Assembly (NCBI GenBank): GCA_038237435.1
Contig: JBBRYT010000013.1
Location: 1-64,000, forward strand
Direction: 5' to 3'
From: JACCTI01 sp038237435
GTDB taxonomy: Bacteria > Verrucomicrobiota > Verrucomicrobiia > Chthoniobacterales > UBA10450
Length of the DNA: 64,000 nt
The position numbers and the translations under genes were made by a program. Below, in pieces: positions 25,383 to 34,239 of this stretch; the stretch's first letter is position 1; each line of letters opens with the position of its first letter. Below the pieces are notes generated by a model. The model was given only the letters and a program-made list of their open reading frames with translations. It was not told where the DNA came from and ran no database searches.

Positions 25383-26084
25383 ATGCTGCGCGCATTTTTT
25401 CTTATTTTCTTCCTGGTCGGCCTCGCGCTGGTGTCGTTCCTCGGCTTTCGCGGACAACGCAGCAGCGGTTCGCCGATCGAACTTTTTCCCGACATGGTGC
25501 GGCAGATGAAAGTGCGCGCGCAGGCCCCGTCCGGATTTTTCGCGGATGGTCGCGGTATTCGCGCGCCGGTCGTGGGCACGGTGCCGATCGGTTACGAAAT
25601 GCCCAAGCCAACATCGCAAGCCAGTCCGGGCACAGTGCCGCTGCCGACTGGTTCTGAAATGCAGCACACCGTCGCGTTTAGTGAAGGGACCGATTACATC
25701 AGCACCGGCAAGATGGGAACGAACTACGGCACTGGAATTCCGTTGCCGGTAACGAAGGAGTTGATGGCGCGGGGCGAACAGCGCTTCAACATCAACTGCG
25801 CGGTCTGTCACGGCGCAGCTGCCGCGGGCAACGGCATCACCAAACAATTTGGTCTCGCGACCGTCGTCAGTTTGCAGGACGAGCGCATTCGCAACATGGC
25901 GGATGGCGAAATTTTCAACACCATCACGCACGGCAAAAACACCATGCTGGCCTACGGACCCAACGTCATCGTGAACGATCGTTGGGCGATCATTTGCTAT
26001 CTGCGCGCGTTGCAGCGGAGTCAGAACGCGACGGATAAAGACGTGCCGCCGGAAGCGCGAGCGGAACTGGAGAAAGCACAATGA
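25383..26084 (+). CDS. actE: Alternative complex III subunit ActE, monoheme cytochrome c
   Basis: 233 residues. An N-terminal anchor (about 3-20) is followed by a spacer and a cytochrome c domain with CAVCH (about 139-143) and a distal Met in MLAYGP. The protein is the likely exit point that passes electrons to the downstream c-type cytochromes or oxidase. It starts one base after actD and overlaps actF by four bases (ATGA). Confidence 0.92.
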   Translation: MLRAFFLIFFLVGLALVSFLGFRGQRSSGSPIELFPDMVRQMKVRAQAPSGFFADGRGIRAPVVGTVPIGYEMPKPTSQASPGTVPLPTGSEMQHTVAFSEGTDYISTGKMGTNYGTGIPLPVTKELMARGEQRFNINCAVCHGAAAAGNGITKQFGLATVVSLQDERIRNMADGEIFNTITHGKNTMLAYGPNVIVNDRWAIICYLRALQRSQNATDKDVPPEARAELEKAQ

Positions 26085-27283
26085 GCGAACGCGCGCACGT
26101 TGTTCCAACACCGGAAGGCGAATACTTCGAGAAGAATCGCTTCGCCGGTCTCTCGACCATCCTGGCCGTGGTAGCGGTCATCGGTCTCGGTTTGAGCGTG
26201 CTCGGCGCGTTTTGGCGACCGCAGCAATTCGCGTTTTCGTGGCTCTTCGCCTTCACCTATTTTTTCACGCTGACGGCCGGCTGTTTCTTCTGGATCATTG
26301 TGCATCACGCGGTCGATGCGGAATGGTCAGTAGTCGTTCGGCGACAATGGGAAAATGTCGCGGCGCTCTTCCCGCTGTTCGCCATTCTCTTCGTTCCGAT
26401 TTTGCTCGAGCGTCATCATCTTTTCGCCTGGATGAACATTCCGAAGGGCGAAGATCCTGTGCTGGATGCGAAGCGGCTTTATTTGAATTTCAATTTCTGG
26501 ATAGTCCGCTCGGTTTTCTACTTCCTCTACTTCTCCATCGCCGCCTTTGCATTTCGCAAACTTTCCATTGCGCAGGATCGCGACGGAAATCCGGCCAATA
26601 CCTTGAAAATGCGGAAGTTCGCTTTCGTTTTCCTGCCGCTCTTTGCCTTTTCCCTCACCTTCGGCGCTTACGATTGGCTAGCGGGTCTGAACTACAAATG
26701 GTTCTCGACCATGTGGGGCGTTTACATTTTCGCCGGCGCGGCGGGCAGTTCCATGTCGCTCACCGTGCTAATCGCGGCGGCGCTGCAAAGAGCCGGTTAC
26801 TTCAAGGAAACAGTCACGATCGAGCATTACCACATCATGGGTAAGTGGATGTTGGCCTTCACGGTTTTCTGGGCCTACATCGGCTTTAGTCAATACATGC
26901 TCATTTGGTACGCGAACATTCCCGAGGAAACCTCCTACTTCATCCTGCGTAACACTGAGTCGTGGAATTTCATGAGCACTTTCCTCATGATCTTTCGCTT
27001 CTGGGTGCCGTTCGGAGTTTTGCTCCTGCGCATGACGAAGAAAAATGTGAAATGGCTCTGCATCGTCGCGGGCTGGATCGTCTTCATGCAGATGGTCGAC
27101 ATATACGTTGTCGTCATGCCGGAATTGCATCGGACCGGCTTGCATCCTCACATTCTTGATTTGGTCACGCTCGTCGGAATCGGCGCGACGGTTGTTTTTG
27201 TTTTCCTGCGCGTGATCACCAAGAGCTCGCTCTTCCCGGTGCGTGATCCGCGCGTGATTGAATCGCTCCGCATCGTCAACTGA
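26081..27283 (+). CDS. actF: Alternative complex III subunit ActF
   Basis: 400 residues, about ten membrane helices, homologous in fold to ActC (quinol:cytochrome c oxidoreductase membrane subunit). Segments GAYDWLAGLNYKWFSTMWGVY and FTVFWAYIGFSQYMLIWYANIPEETSYF are characteristic. It completes the ACIII membrane core. ATG 26081 overlaps actE; its stop shares a base with the next gene. Confidence 0.92.
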   Translation: MSERAHVVPTPEGEYFEKNRFAGLSTILAVVAVIGLGLSVLGAFWRPQQFAFSWLFAFTYFFTLTAGCFFWIIVHHAVDAEWSVVVRRQWENVAALFPLFAILFVPILLERHHLFAWMNIPKGEDPVLDAKRLYLNFNFWIVRSVFYFLYFSIAAFAFRKLSIAQDRDGNPANTLKMRKFAFVFLPLFAFSLTFGAYDWLAGLNYKWFSTMWGVYIFAGAAGSSMSLTVLIAAALQRAGYFKETVTIEHYHIMGKWMLAFTVFWAYIGFSQYMLIWYANIPEETSYFILRNTESWNFMSTFLMIFRFWVPFGVLLLRMTKKNVKWLCIVAGWIVFMQMVDIYVVVMPELHRTGLHPHILDLVTLVGIGATVVFVFLRVITKSSLFPVRDPRVIESLRIVN

Positions 27284-27930
27284 TGACTACGAACGAAACA
27301 GAAATCAGCTTCGAGCAACCGCGCTCCGGATTTGGTGCGTGGCTTGGAATCGTGCTGCTCTTTTTTGTCTTCGCGCTTTTCGTGTGGGCGGTCTTCGGAA
27401 TCATGCCGCACGGCGACAACTACGAACAAAAACGCGCCGAGGCGCGGATGGAAAAACTGAAAACGGTGCGCGATGAAGCGGACAAGGCCCTGGTCGGTTA
27501 CGGTTGGGTCGATAAGAGCAAAGGTGTCGTTAGGCTGCCGATCGATCGCGCGAAGGAAGTAACTCTCGCGGACTTGGCCCAGCGAAAGCCAGCCGTGGCT
27601 TATCCAATTCCACCGGAAGTTCCCGCCGAATCGGCTACTGCGCCGACGGCGCCATCTCCGGGAGCAACCACTGCTTCGCCGTCACCGGCTGGTTCGCTCC
27701 CGAAAGCGACCGCGATCACCGGAAAAGATTCCGAGAATCGCGGTCAACCAACTGGTGCGGCGAATCCGCCGAATGCTGCGCCCGCTTCGCAACCGGGAGC
27801 ATCTGCAACGCCGGCCGCTTCGCCGCCGGCGCCATCGAGTCAGGCGCGACCGAATCCCGCTGCGCCGACAGTAACTCCGGTGCAATCACCAGCCGGAACG
27901 CCGATTCCTATTCCAGGAAAAACGCCATGA
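27283..27930 (+). CDS. ACIII-associated membrane-anchored Pro/Ala-rich protein
   Basis: 215 residues: one membrane helix (about 18-42), a soluble segment to about 105 (NYEQKRAEARMEKLKTVRDEA), then about 110 low-complexity residues of Ala, Pro, Ser and Thr. The first part resembles small cytochrome-associated subunits seen near ACIII operons, but I cannot call it ActG with confidence. Start shares a base with the actF stop and the end overlaps the next gene by four bases. GTCGTTAGGC occurs at 27526. Confidence 0.6.
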   Translation: MTTNETEISFEQPRSGFGAWLGIVLLFFVFALFVWAVFGIMPHGDNYEQKRAEARMEKLKTVRDEADKALVGYGWVDKSKGVVRLPIDRAKEVTLADLAQRKPAVAYPIPPEVPAESATAPTAPSPGATTASPSPAGSLPKATAITGKDSENRGQPTGAANPPNAAPASQPGASATPAASPPAPSSQARPNPAAPTVTPVQSPAGTPIPIPGKTP

Positions 27931-28109
27931 GTTTCGCTGATTTATTCGCGCGCATGAAACTTTCGGAAAAGGACGCCGAGATTATTTTCGATCGTCACGA
28001 ACCAATCGGCGAACCGACCGATCTGGTCATGCCGCGACGTAGTTGGTTTCGCAAAAAAGCGCAACAACCAAACGTGGCATCCTCACTTAAGCATTCCATA
28101 TTCCGATGA
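27927..28109 (+). CDS. Small hypothetical protein in respiratory cluster
   Basis: 60 residues, charged, without a membrane helix. It overlaps both neighbours by four bases (ATGA junctions), so it is very probably translated as part of the operon. Family not recognised. Confidence 0.6.
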   Translation: MSFADLFARMKLSEKDAEIIFDRHEPIGEPTDLVMPRRSWFRKKAQQPNVASSLKHSIFR

Positions 28110-29602
28110 CACCAGCCGAGATTCCGCTTATCCCACCCAGCGAAACTGCCGCCATTGCCGGCAATGAAGTTACGCGCGGCGATGTCGAGCAGGTCGAGCG
28201 GGCGTTGATCGACGCTTCGACGCGCGTGCCGGTTTTGATGTTCTACACCTCGGCCATTCTTTGGCTCCTCGCCGGCACTGTGCTGGCGATGTTGACCTCA
28301 TTCAAAATGCACATGCCTGACTTGTTAGGCGGCGTGAGCTTCCTGACCTGGGGCCGACTGCGTCCCGCGCACATGAACGCGATGGTCTATGGCTGGGCGG
28401 TCAATGTCGGTATCGGCACCGCCATTTGGCTAATGGCGCGGCTTTGCCGAACGACGTTGCGTTATCCGTTGTTGCTCGTTGCGGGCGCGGCGTTTTGGAA
28501 TCTCGGCGTGACCATTGGCATCATCGCGATTTTCGCCGGCGACAGCACCGGTCATCAATGGCTCGAGTTTCCGCCGTATGCCGCAGTCATTCTTTTCGTC
28601 GCTTACTCGTTAATTGTTTCGTGGGCCATCCTGATGTTTCGCTTCCGACGGAGCGGTCATATTTACATCACGCAATGGTATCTGCTGGCGGCGTTTCTCT
28701 GGTTCCCGTGGCTCTACGGCGCAACGCAGATCATGCTCTTTGTCGTGCCGGTGCAGGGTGTGATGCAAGCCGCAGTGACCTGGTGGTTCGCGAACAATCT
28801 GATGTTCCTGTTCTTCGGTTCGATCGCACTGGGCACGGCGTATTACATGATCCCGAAAGTCATCGGACGTCCGGTCTACAGTTATCACTTGGCCGCGATC
28901 GGTTTTTGGACGTACGCGCTTTTCGCGAGTTGGACAGGAATGCAGCGAATGATCGATGGACCATTCCCGGCCTGGATGATCACCGCCAGTATCGCGGCAC
29001 TGATTCTCGCCATCATTCCGGTCGCGACCGTCGGTTTGAATCATCACATGACCATGCAGGGAAATTTCCCGCTCATGCGCTACAGCCCGACGCTGCGATT
29101 CACCGTGTTCGGCGCAATTGCTTACACCGTTTTCAGTTTGCTAGGCATCCTCATTTCACTGCGCTCCATGGCGCGCTACGTCCACTTCACGCAAGCGAGC
29201 ATCGCTTACTCGCATCTCGGACTTTACGGTTTTTACACCATGATCATGTTCGGCTCGATGTACTACATTGTGCCCCGCTTGGTCGGCCGCGAATGGCGTT
29301 ACGCTTCGCTGATCAAATTGCATTTCTGGAGCGCGGCTTACGGCGCGATGCTCATGGTGGTGATGCTTTTTGTCGGCGGCATCGTGCAAGGTCGCGACCT
29401 CGACAACACCGCGCTCTCCTTTACCGAAAGTACGCAATCGATTCTGCCATATCTGCGCGGACGAAGTATCTCCGGGATTTTAATGACGGTGGCGCATTTC
29501 GTTTTCGCATTTCATTTCGGCTTGATGCTGCTCGGCCTCGGCCGCACCGCGACGTTGCCGACATTCCTGAACCCGAAAGAGGAAGATTTAGTCCCACACT
29601 AA
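28106..29602 (+). CDS. CcoN-like heme protein lacking the O2-reduction site
   Basis: 498 residues, about twelve helices, clearly related to subunit I of cbb3 oxidases (RPVYSY, the MYYIVP region). The low-spin heme ligands appear kept: H89 in RPAHMN and H370 in YSHLG. Residues that should bind heme b3 and CuB are changed: FAN(230)N replaces YGHN, MQR (279-281) replaces PHH, and Y368 replaces the first His of HVH; the cross-linked Tyr position aligns with A274. It therefore cannot reduce O2 in the usual way and may act as a heme b electron-transfer or quinol-linked subunit. It forms a unit with the following CcoO-like gene. Confidence 0.85.
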   Translation: MTPAEIPLIPPSETAAIAGNEVTRGDVEQVERALIDASTRVPVLMFYTSAILWLLAGTVLAMLTSFKMHMPDLLGGVSFLTWGRLRPAHMNAMVYGWAVNVGIGTAIWLMARLCRTTLRYPLLLVAGAAFWNLGVTIGIIAIFAGDSTGHQWLEFPPYAAVILFVAYSLIVSWAILMFRFRRSGHIYITQWYLLAAFLWFPWLYGATQIMLFVVPVQGVMQAAVTWWFANNLMFLFFGSIALGTAYYMIPKVIGRPVYSYHLAAIGFWTYALFASWTGMQRMIDGPFPAWMITASIAALILAIIPVATVGLNHHMTMQGNFPLMRYSPTLRFTVFGAIAYTVFSLLGILISLRSMARYVHFTQASIAYSHLGLYGFYTMIMFGSMYYIVPRLVGREWRYASLIKLHFWSAAYGAMLMVVMLFVGGIVQGRDLDNTALSFTESTQSILPYLRGRSISGILMTVAHFVFAFHFGLMLLGLGRTATLPTFLNPKEEDLVPH

Positions 29603-30454
29603 GTGAAAGGCGTTCTTCCATTATTTCTCGGCATCTTCGGGACGTTCGCGTTTTCGTGGATCGGTCTGACGATGGTGCCAAATGCGCAGATTGGTCATCT
29701 GGATTCGCAGGTAAACAAAGATGACGAGAACGATATTTATCCGATGCCGAAATCGGGTATGGCCGAGCGCGGCCGCAAAATCTACATCGCGAACGGCTGT
29801 GTTTATTGTCACACGCAACAGGTGCGTCCGGAGTACGGCGGCGCCGATATCGAGCGCAAATGGGGCGATCGCCGGAGCGCACCGCGCGATTACATTTTCG
29901 AGCGGCCGGCCTTGTTAGGCAAAATGCGCATGGGTCCCGATCTCGCGAATGTCGGCAAACGCGCACCGGCAGAAGAAGCAAGTCCATCAGCTTCGCCGGC
30001 TGCTTCGGCGCCGGCAACCGTAGCGGCATCTTCGCCTGCGCCTTCGCCTTCAGCTGCGCCCGCCGCAGCCGCGTCACCGGCAGCGGCGATGAACGCACAA
30101 ACCACGGAAGGTTCCGCCGGCCCGACTGTCACTTCGGTGAACGGAGTTCCACTACTTTATTCCACCGCGTGGCATCATCGACATCTCTACGCGCCGCGCA
30201 CGATCACGCAGGAATCAACCATGCCGGCGTATCGCTTTCTTTATGAAAAGCGCCAAATCAGTGGCGAACCTGCGGCCGACGCGATCATTCTTCCGGCCGC
30301 GAACGCGCCGCCGGAAGGTTGGGAAATTGTTCCGACTTACGATGCGAAATGTTTGGTCGCCTATTTGATGTCACTTGATCAATCGCACGCGTTGGCAGAA
30401 GTAAAATCGAGCGCGCCGGCGACCGCAGCCGCGCCCGCCAAGCCCGCGAAATGA
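29603..30454 (+). CDS. CcoO-like monoheme cytochrome c
   Basis: 283 residues from GTG 29603, directly after the previous stop. One N-terminal membrane helix, heme site CVYCH (66-70), then QQVRPE and SAPRDYIFERPALLG as in cbb3 CcoO. An insertion of about 50 residues of Ala, Pro and Ser (about 125-175) interrupts the CcoO fold, followed by TMPAYRFLY with the likely distal Met. It would receive electrons next to the site-less CcoN-like protein. CTTGTTAGGC occurs at 29911. Confidence 0.88.
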   Translation: MKGVLPLFLGIFGTFAFSWIGLTMVPNAQIGHLDSQVNKDDENDIYPMPKSGMAERGRKIYIANGCVYCHTQQVRPEYGGADIERKWGDRRSAPRDYIFERPALLGKMRMGPDLANVGKRAPAEEASPSASPAASAPATVAASSPAPSPSAAPAAAASPAAAMNAQTTEGSAGPTVTSVNGVPLLYSTAWHHRHLYAPRTITQESTMPAYRFLYEKRQISGEPAADAIILPAANAPPEGWEIVPTYDAKCLVAYLMSLDQSHALAEVKSSAPATAAAPAKPAK

Positions 30455-31200
30455 ACGAAAAAATTTCAGCGTCCGATCGCCAGCCGCGCCAAGGCATGGA
30501 TTACGGCGAGACGGAAGATGTGCAGCAAGTGCACGCGGCGATTCAACGCGAGAAACGCGAACCGCTCGCCGGCAGCGAACCGCTCTCGATTTGGTTAATC
30601 GCAGTTTACGGTCTCGCGGTTTTTTGCGGCGGCGCATACCTCGGCCGCTATTCGGGAAGTTTTAGCGGCGAGGGTTTGGACATCGGTAATGCGCCGACGG
30701 CCAGAAAAGCAGTCGGTCCCGGGGGTGGCGCGGAGCAAGTGGCTGAGATGACTCCAATCGACCGCGGCAAAAAAGTTTTCATGGCCAACTGCGCGGTTTG
30801 TCATCAGGCGAGCGGTGTTGGATCCGCCAGCCAAGGGTATCCACCGCTCGTTGCCTCGGAGTTTACCAATGGGGGTTCGCGTCGGAACGCGATGATTCTG
30901 CTGAAAGGTCTGCAAGGACCGGTGACGGTGAAAGGTCAAAAATACGGCAGCGCTGTCATGCAGCCGTGGGAAAGTCTCGGCGATCAGAAAGTCGCGGATG
31001 TTCTCACTTATGTGCGGCAGGAATGGGGCAACACCGGTGGGCCGGTAACGAAAGAACAAGTCACTGCGCTGCGAAAAGAACTAGCGGGTCATCCAGCGTC
31101 GTTTACCGAGCCGGATATTTTAGCAGTTCCCGCAGATGACAATCTTCCCGGGGGCGAAGCGGCACCCGCCGGCGGCGCTCCGCCGCAACCAAAGAGCTAG
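30451..31200 (+). CDS. Membrane-anchored cytochrome c (CcoP-like position)
   Basis: 249 residues. A soluble N-terminus, one helix (about 45-63), then a single cytochrome c domain with CAVCH (114-118) and distal Met in AVMQPWESL. cbb3 CcoP has two hemes; here only one. The tail is Pro/Ala/Gly-rich. It overlaps the CcoO-like gene by four bases. Probable role: carrying electrons between ACIII and the aa3 oxidase encoded further down. Confidence 0.85.
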   Translation: MNEKISASDRQPRQGMDYGETEDVQQVHAAIQREKREPLAGSEPLSIWLIAVYGLAVFCGGAYLGRYSGSFSGEGLDIGNAPTARKAVGPGGGAEQVAEMTPIDRGKKVFMANCAVCHQASGVGSASQGYPPLVASEFTNGGSRRNAMILLKGLQGPVTVKGQKYGSAVMQPWESLGDQKVADVLTYVRQEWGNTGGPVTKEQVTALRKELAGHPASFTEPDILAVPADDNLPGGEAAPAGGAPPQPKS

Positions 31201-31234
31201 CGGCGCGCGTTTAGCCCATGAAGGCTTCGCGCCG
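31201..31234. terminator. Possible hairpin between cytochrome c and flavoprotein genes
   Basis: CGGCGCG (31201-31207) can pair with CGCGCCG (31228-31234) right after the stop codon. There is no T-run, so a role in termination is uncertain; it could also be an attenuator. Confidence 0.25.
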
Positions 31235-31239
31235 TTGAA

Positions 31240-32235
31240 ATGATTAGCCACAAAGATCTCGACCATCCCAAGGTGCGCGAGGTGATCGTGATCGGCGGCG
31301 GCATTGCCGGATTGTCCGCCGCGATTTACCTCGGACGCGCGCAACGCGACACGCTCGTGATCGATTCCGGCCATTCCATGGCTAAATGGGAACCGGTTGT
31401 AGAAAATTATCTCGGCTTTCCCGATGGCGTCGGCGGCAAGAAACTTTTGAAGAATGGAAAACGCCAGGTGCGACGTTGCGAAGTGAAATTCGTCAAAGAC
31501 GAAGTCGCAAGCATCAGGCGAAACAAAAAAGATTTTGTAGTGAAAGGGAAACGCCGCACTTATCGCGCGCGTAGTCTTCTCCTCGCCACCGGCATCTTTC
31601 ATCTGCCGCCGAAAATTCCGAAAGTGAATGAATGCCTCGGACATAGCATGTTTTTTTGCAAGGATTGCGATGGCGTCCGTGTGCGCGGGAAACGAGTCGC
31701 GATCTGCGGCGCGAACAACGAAGCGGTCGAATATGCGCTCGGCATGTTGTTTTACTCTGCCTGCGTTATTATCGCGACGAATGGCGAAAAAATCCGCTGG
31801 AGCAAACGGCACGCGAGTTGGCTAAAGGAATATGAAATACCAGTTCACACCGGCCAGATCACCGACGTGAAACATAAGAAACGAAAAATTCTCGCGTTGG
31901 AAGTCGCGGACGATTGCGACGTGAAAATCGATTATATCTTCACCACACGTGGTGATGTTTTTCACACCGAACTCGCCGAACAACTCGGCGCGAAACTCGA
32001 CGGCGACGGTCAGATCGAAGTCGACCATTGCATGAGGACGAGCGTGCCAAAACTCTACGCAGCCGGTTGTGTTACGCCGGCGAATTGCCAAATGATCATC
32101 GCCGCCGGCCAAGGCGCGGCCGCGGCGCAGGCGATCAATCGCGATTTGTTCGAAGAGAGTTTGCGCACGCATTCGCTCCGGCGTTTTCGCGATGCGCAAT
32201 TGCGTCGCGAAAAAACTGTTCCGGAAGGCGCGTAA
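31240..32235 (+). CDS. Thioredoxin-reductase-like FAD/NAD(P) oxidoreductase
   Basis: 331 residues. GGGIAGLSAAIYLGRA (19-34) is the FAD dinucleotide motif; C140-K-D-C143-D-G matches the redox-active CxxC of thioredoxin reductases; AICGANNEAVEY is the NAD(P) motif and AAGCVTPANCQMIIAAGQGAAAA the C-terminal FAD segment. The middle is unusually rich in Lys and Arg. It lies between cytochrome c and oxidase genes with a 39-base gap, so it may supply reductant for heme or copper-site assembly, but no thioredoxin gene is adjacent. The physiological partner is unknown. Confidence 0.8.
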   Translation: MISHKDLDHPKVREVIVIGGGIAGLSAAIYLGRAQRDTLVIDSGHSMAKWEPVVENYLGFPDGVGGKKLLKNGKRQVRRCEVKFVKDEVASIRRNKKDFVVKGKRRTYRARSLLLATGIFHLPPKIPKVNECLGHSMFFCKDCDGVRVRGKRVAICGANNEAVEYALGMLFYSACVIIATNGEKIRWSKRHASWLKEYEIPVHTGQITDVKHKKRKILALEVADDCDVKIDYIFTTRGDVFHTELAEQLGAKLDGDGQIEVDHCMRTSVPKLYAAGCVTPANCQMIIAAGQGAAAAQAINRDLFEESLRTHSLRRFRDAQLRREKTVPEGA

Positions 32236-32326
32236 CGCCGGTGCTCGACGATTTCTTGGTGTGTGCGATTTCCACGCTTTGCTCTTGAAAATTTTCCCCT
32301 GATATTGAGGTTGATCTTGCCACTCT

Positions 32327-34219
32327 ATGGACGCTTCCACTGATCTCGCTTCTCATTCGCACGCTGGTCACGAACCGCATCATCACGAGGGAGGTCACGA
32401 TCATCATGAGCTCAGTTTTTGGCGAAAATACATTTTCTCCACCGACCACAAGGTCATCGGCATTCAGTACGGAATTAGCGGCCTGATTTTTCTCTTCTTC
32501 GGCTTCAGCCTCATGATGCTGATGCGGTGGCAGCTGGCTTTTCCCGGCCGTTCGCTGCCGGTCCTCGGTAACCTGATTAATCATCTTTTCGGCGCGGGCA
32601 GCATGCCTGACGGGAAGATGGCGCCCGATTTCTACAACTCGTTAGGCGCAATGCACGGCACAATCATGATCTTCCTTGGGATTGTGCCGGTGGCCTTTGC
32701 GGCCTTCGGAAATTTTGTCGTGCCACTGCAGATCGGCGCGCCCGACATGACGTTTCCGAAGATCAACATGGCCAGTTATCAGGCGTTTTTCGTCGGTGGC
32801 ATCATCATGCTCATCAGTTTTTTTGTGCCGGGGGGTGCGGCCAAGGGCGGATGGACCTCCTACACGCCGCTCGCAATTATTTCCGACAAAGGTCCGGGGC
32901 ACGATGTCTTTTGGAACGGGCAGACGCTCTGGCTGGTCGGTTTCATTCTGCTGATCACGTCTTCGCTGCTTGGGGCGGTAAATTTCATCACCACCATCAT
33001 TCAACTCCGCGCCAAAGGCCTGACCTGGATGCGGCTGCCGTTCTTCGTTTGGGCGCAATTCATCACCGCGTTTCTTTTGCTGCTCGCGTTTCCGCCGCTC
33101 GAAGCCGCCATCGTGATGCAGTTAATGGATCGCCTTGCCGCCACGAGCTTTTTCATGCCGACTGGTCTGGTCGTGAACGGCGCGCCGCTGTCCTTGAGCG
33201 GCGGCGGTAGTCCGATTTTGTGGCAGCACTTGTTCTGGTTCCTCGGCCATCCAGAAGTTTACGTGCTCATTCTTCCCGGCATGGGCATCGTCGCGGAAAT
33301 TCTCGCGAACAACACGCGCAAGCCGCTCTGGGGTTACAAGTCGTTAGTCTTCGCCGGTCTCGTGCTCGGATTTCTTTCCTTCATCGTCTGGGCGCATCAC
33401 ATGTGGCTCACCGGAATGGGACAGGTGGTCAGCGCGTTCTTCCAAACGACCACGGTCATCATTTCGATTCCGTCGGTCATCATTCTAAGCGCGTTCTTTA
33501 TTTCGCTTTGGGGGGGATCGATTCGTTTCAACACGCCGATGCTTTTTGCGACAGCGTTTCTCCCGATGTTCGGCATCGGCGGTCTAACCGGCATTCCGCT
33601 CGCGTTTAATTCCGCCGATCTTTATCTGCACGACACCTATTACGTCATCGCGCATTTCCATTACATCGTCGCGCCAGGAACGATCTTCGCGGTTTTCGCC
33701 GGCGTTTATTATTGGTTTCCGAAAGCAACAGGGCGACGCATGAGCGAGTTTTGGGGCAAGGTCCATTTCTGGCCCTCGTTGATTTGCATGAATGTGATTT
33801 TCCTGCCGATGTTTTTGCAGGGAATGCTCAGCATGCACCGCCGTTGGTATGACGGTGGTCAGGGTTGGAATCTGGCGAACGACAAAGTCTGGGGTCTGAG
33901 CGGATTCGAATGGAACAAGCCAATTTCAATTGCGGCCTGGACGATGGGTCTGGCGCAAATTCCGTTCATTATCAATTTCTTCTGGAGCATCAAACGCGGC
34001 GAGAAAGTGGACGACAATCCATGGGAAGCGACCACGCTCGAATGGGCGGCGCCGTCGCCGCCGCCACACGGAAATTTCGACAAGCCGGTCGTGGCCTATC
34101 GCGGGCCCTACGAATATAGCCTGCCCGGCCGCGAAAGTGATTTCACCATGCAATGCGAACCAATCAGCGAAAGCGACCGCCGCGCTTACGAAGCCGCCGC
34201 CATGCACGCCGGGCATTAA
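32327..34219 (+). CDS. ctaD: Cytochrome c oxidase subunit I (aa3 type)
   Basis: 630 residues, twelve or more helices. The N-terminus is His-rich (10-27). Ligands are intact: AMHGTIM for low-spin heme a, GHPEVYVLILPG (CuB His and the D-channel Glu), WAHHMWLTGM (two CuB His) and IAHFHYIV (heme ligands). It reduces O2 to water and pumps protons. An extended C-terminal part follows the last helices. It is preceded by a 91-base gap that may hold a second promoter. CTCGTTAGGC at 32638 encodes part of NSLGAM. Confidence 0.95.
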   Translation: MDASTDLASHSHAGHEPHHHEGGHDHHELSFWRKYIFSTDHKVIGIQYGISGLIFLFFGFSLMMLMRWQLAFPGRSLPVLGNLINHLFGAGSMPDGKMAPDFYNSLGAMHGTIMIFLGIVPVAFAAFGNFVVPLQIGAPDMTFPKINMASYQAFFVGGIIMLISFFVPGGAAKGGWTSYTPLAIISDKGPGHDVFWNGQTLWLVGFILLITSSLLGAVNFITTIIQLRAKGLTWMRLPFFVWAQFITAFLLLLAFPPLEAAIVMQLMDRLAATSFFMPTGLVVNGAPLSLSGGGSPILWQHLFWFLGHPEVYVLILPGMGIVAEILANNTRKPLWGYKSLVFAGLVLGFLSFIVWAHHMWLTGMGQVVSAFFQTTTVIISIPSVIILSAFFISLWGGSIRFNTPMLFATAFLPMFGIGGLTGIPLAFNSADLYLHDTYYVIAHFHYIVAPGTIFAVFAGVYYWFPKATGRRMSEFWGKVHFWPSLICMNVIFLPMFLQGMLSMHRRWYDGGQGWNLANDKVWGLSGFEWNKPISIAAWTMGLAQIPFIINFFWSIKRGEKVDDNPWEATTLEWAAPSPPPHGNFDKPVVAYRGPYEYSLPGRESDFTMQCEPISESDRRAYEAAAMHAGH

Positions 34220-34222
34220 CCA

Positions 34223-34232
34223 CTCGTTAGGC
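34223..34232 (+). repeat. Dispersed 10-mer CTCGTTAGGC (intergenic copy; family member)
   Basis: Copy in the 20-base gap between oxidase subunits I and III. The exact 10-mer, read on either strand and outside attC sites, was found by eye at 11321, 13897, 18373, 20228, 20805, 32638, 34223, 35467, 37156, 37786, 38888, 46425, 47461, 49409, 49899, 60528, 61144 and 62634. About one copy in eight windows of this size is expected by chance. The same ten bases end attC site B (3474-3483). Confidence 0.85.
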
Positions 34233-34239
34233 AAGACTC

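Noticed and set aside
28106..29602. Functional cbb3 oxidase subunit I
   Set aside because: CuB and heme b3 ligands are missing.
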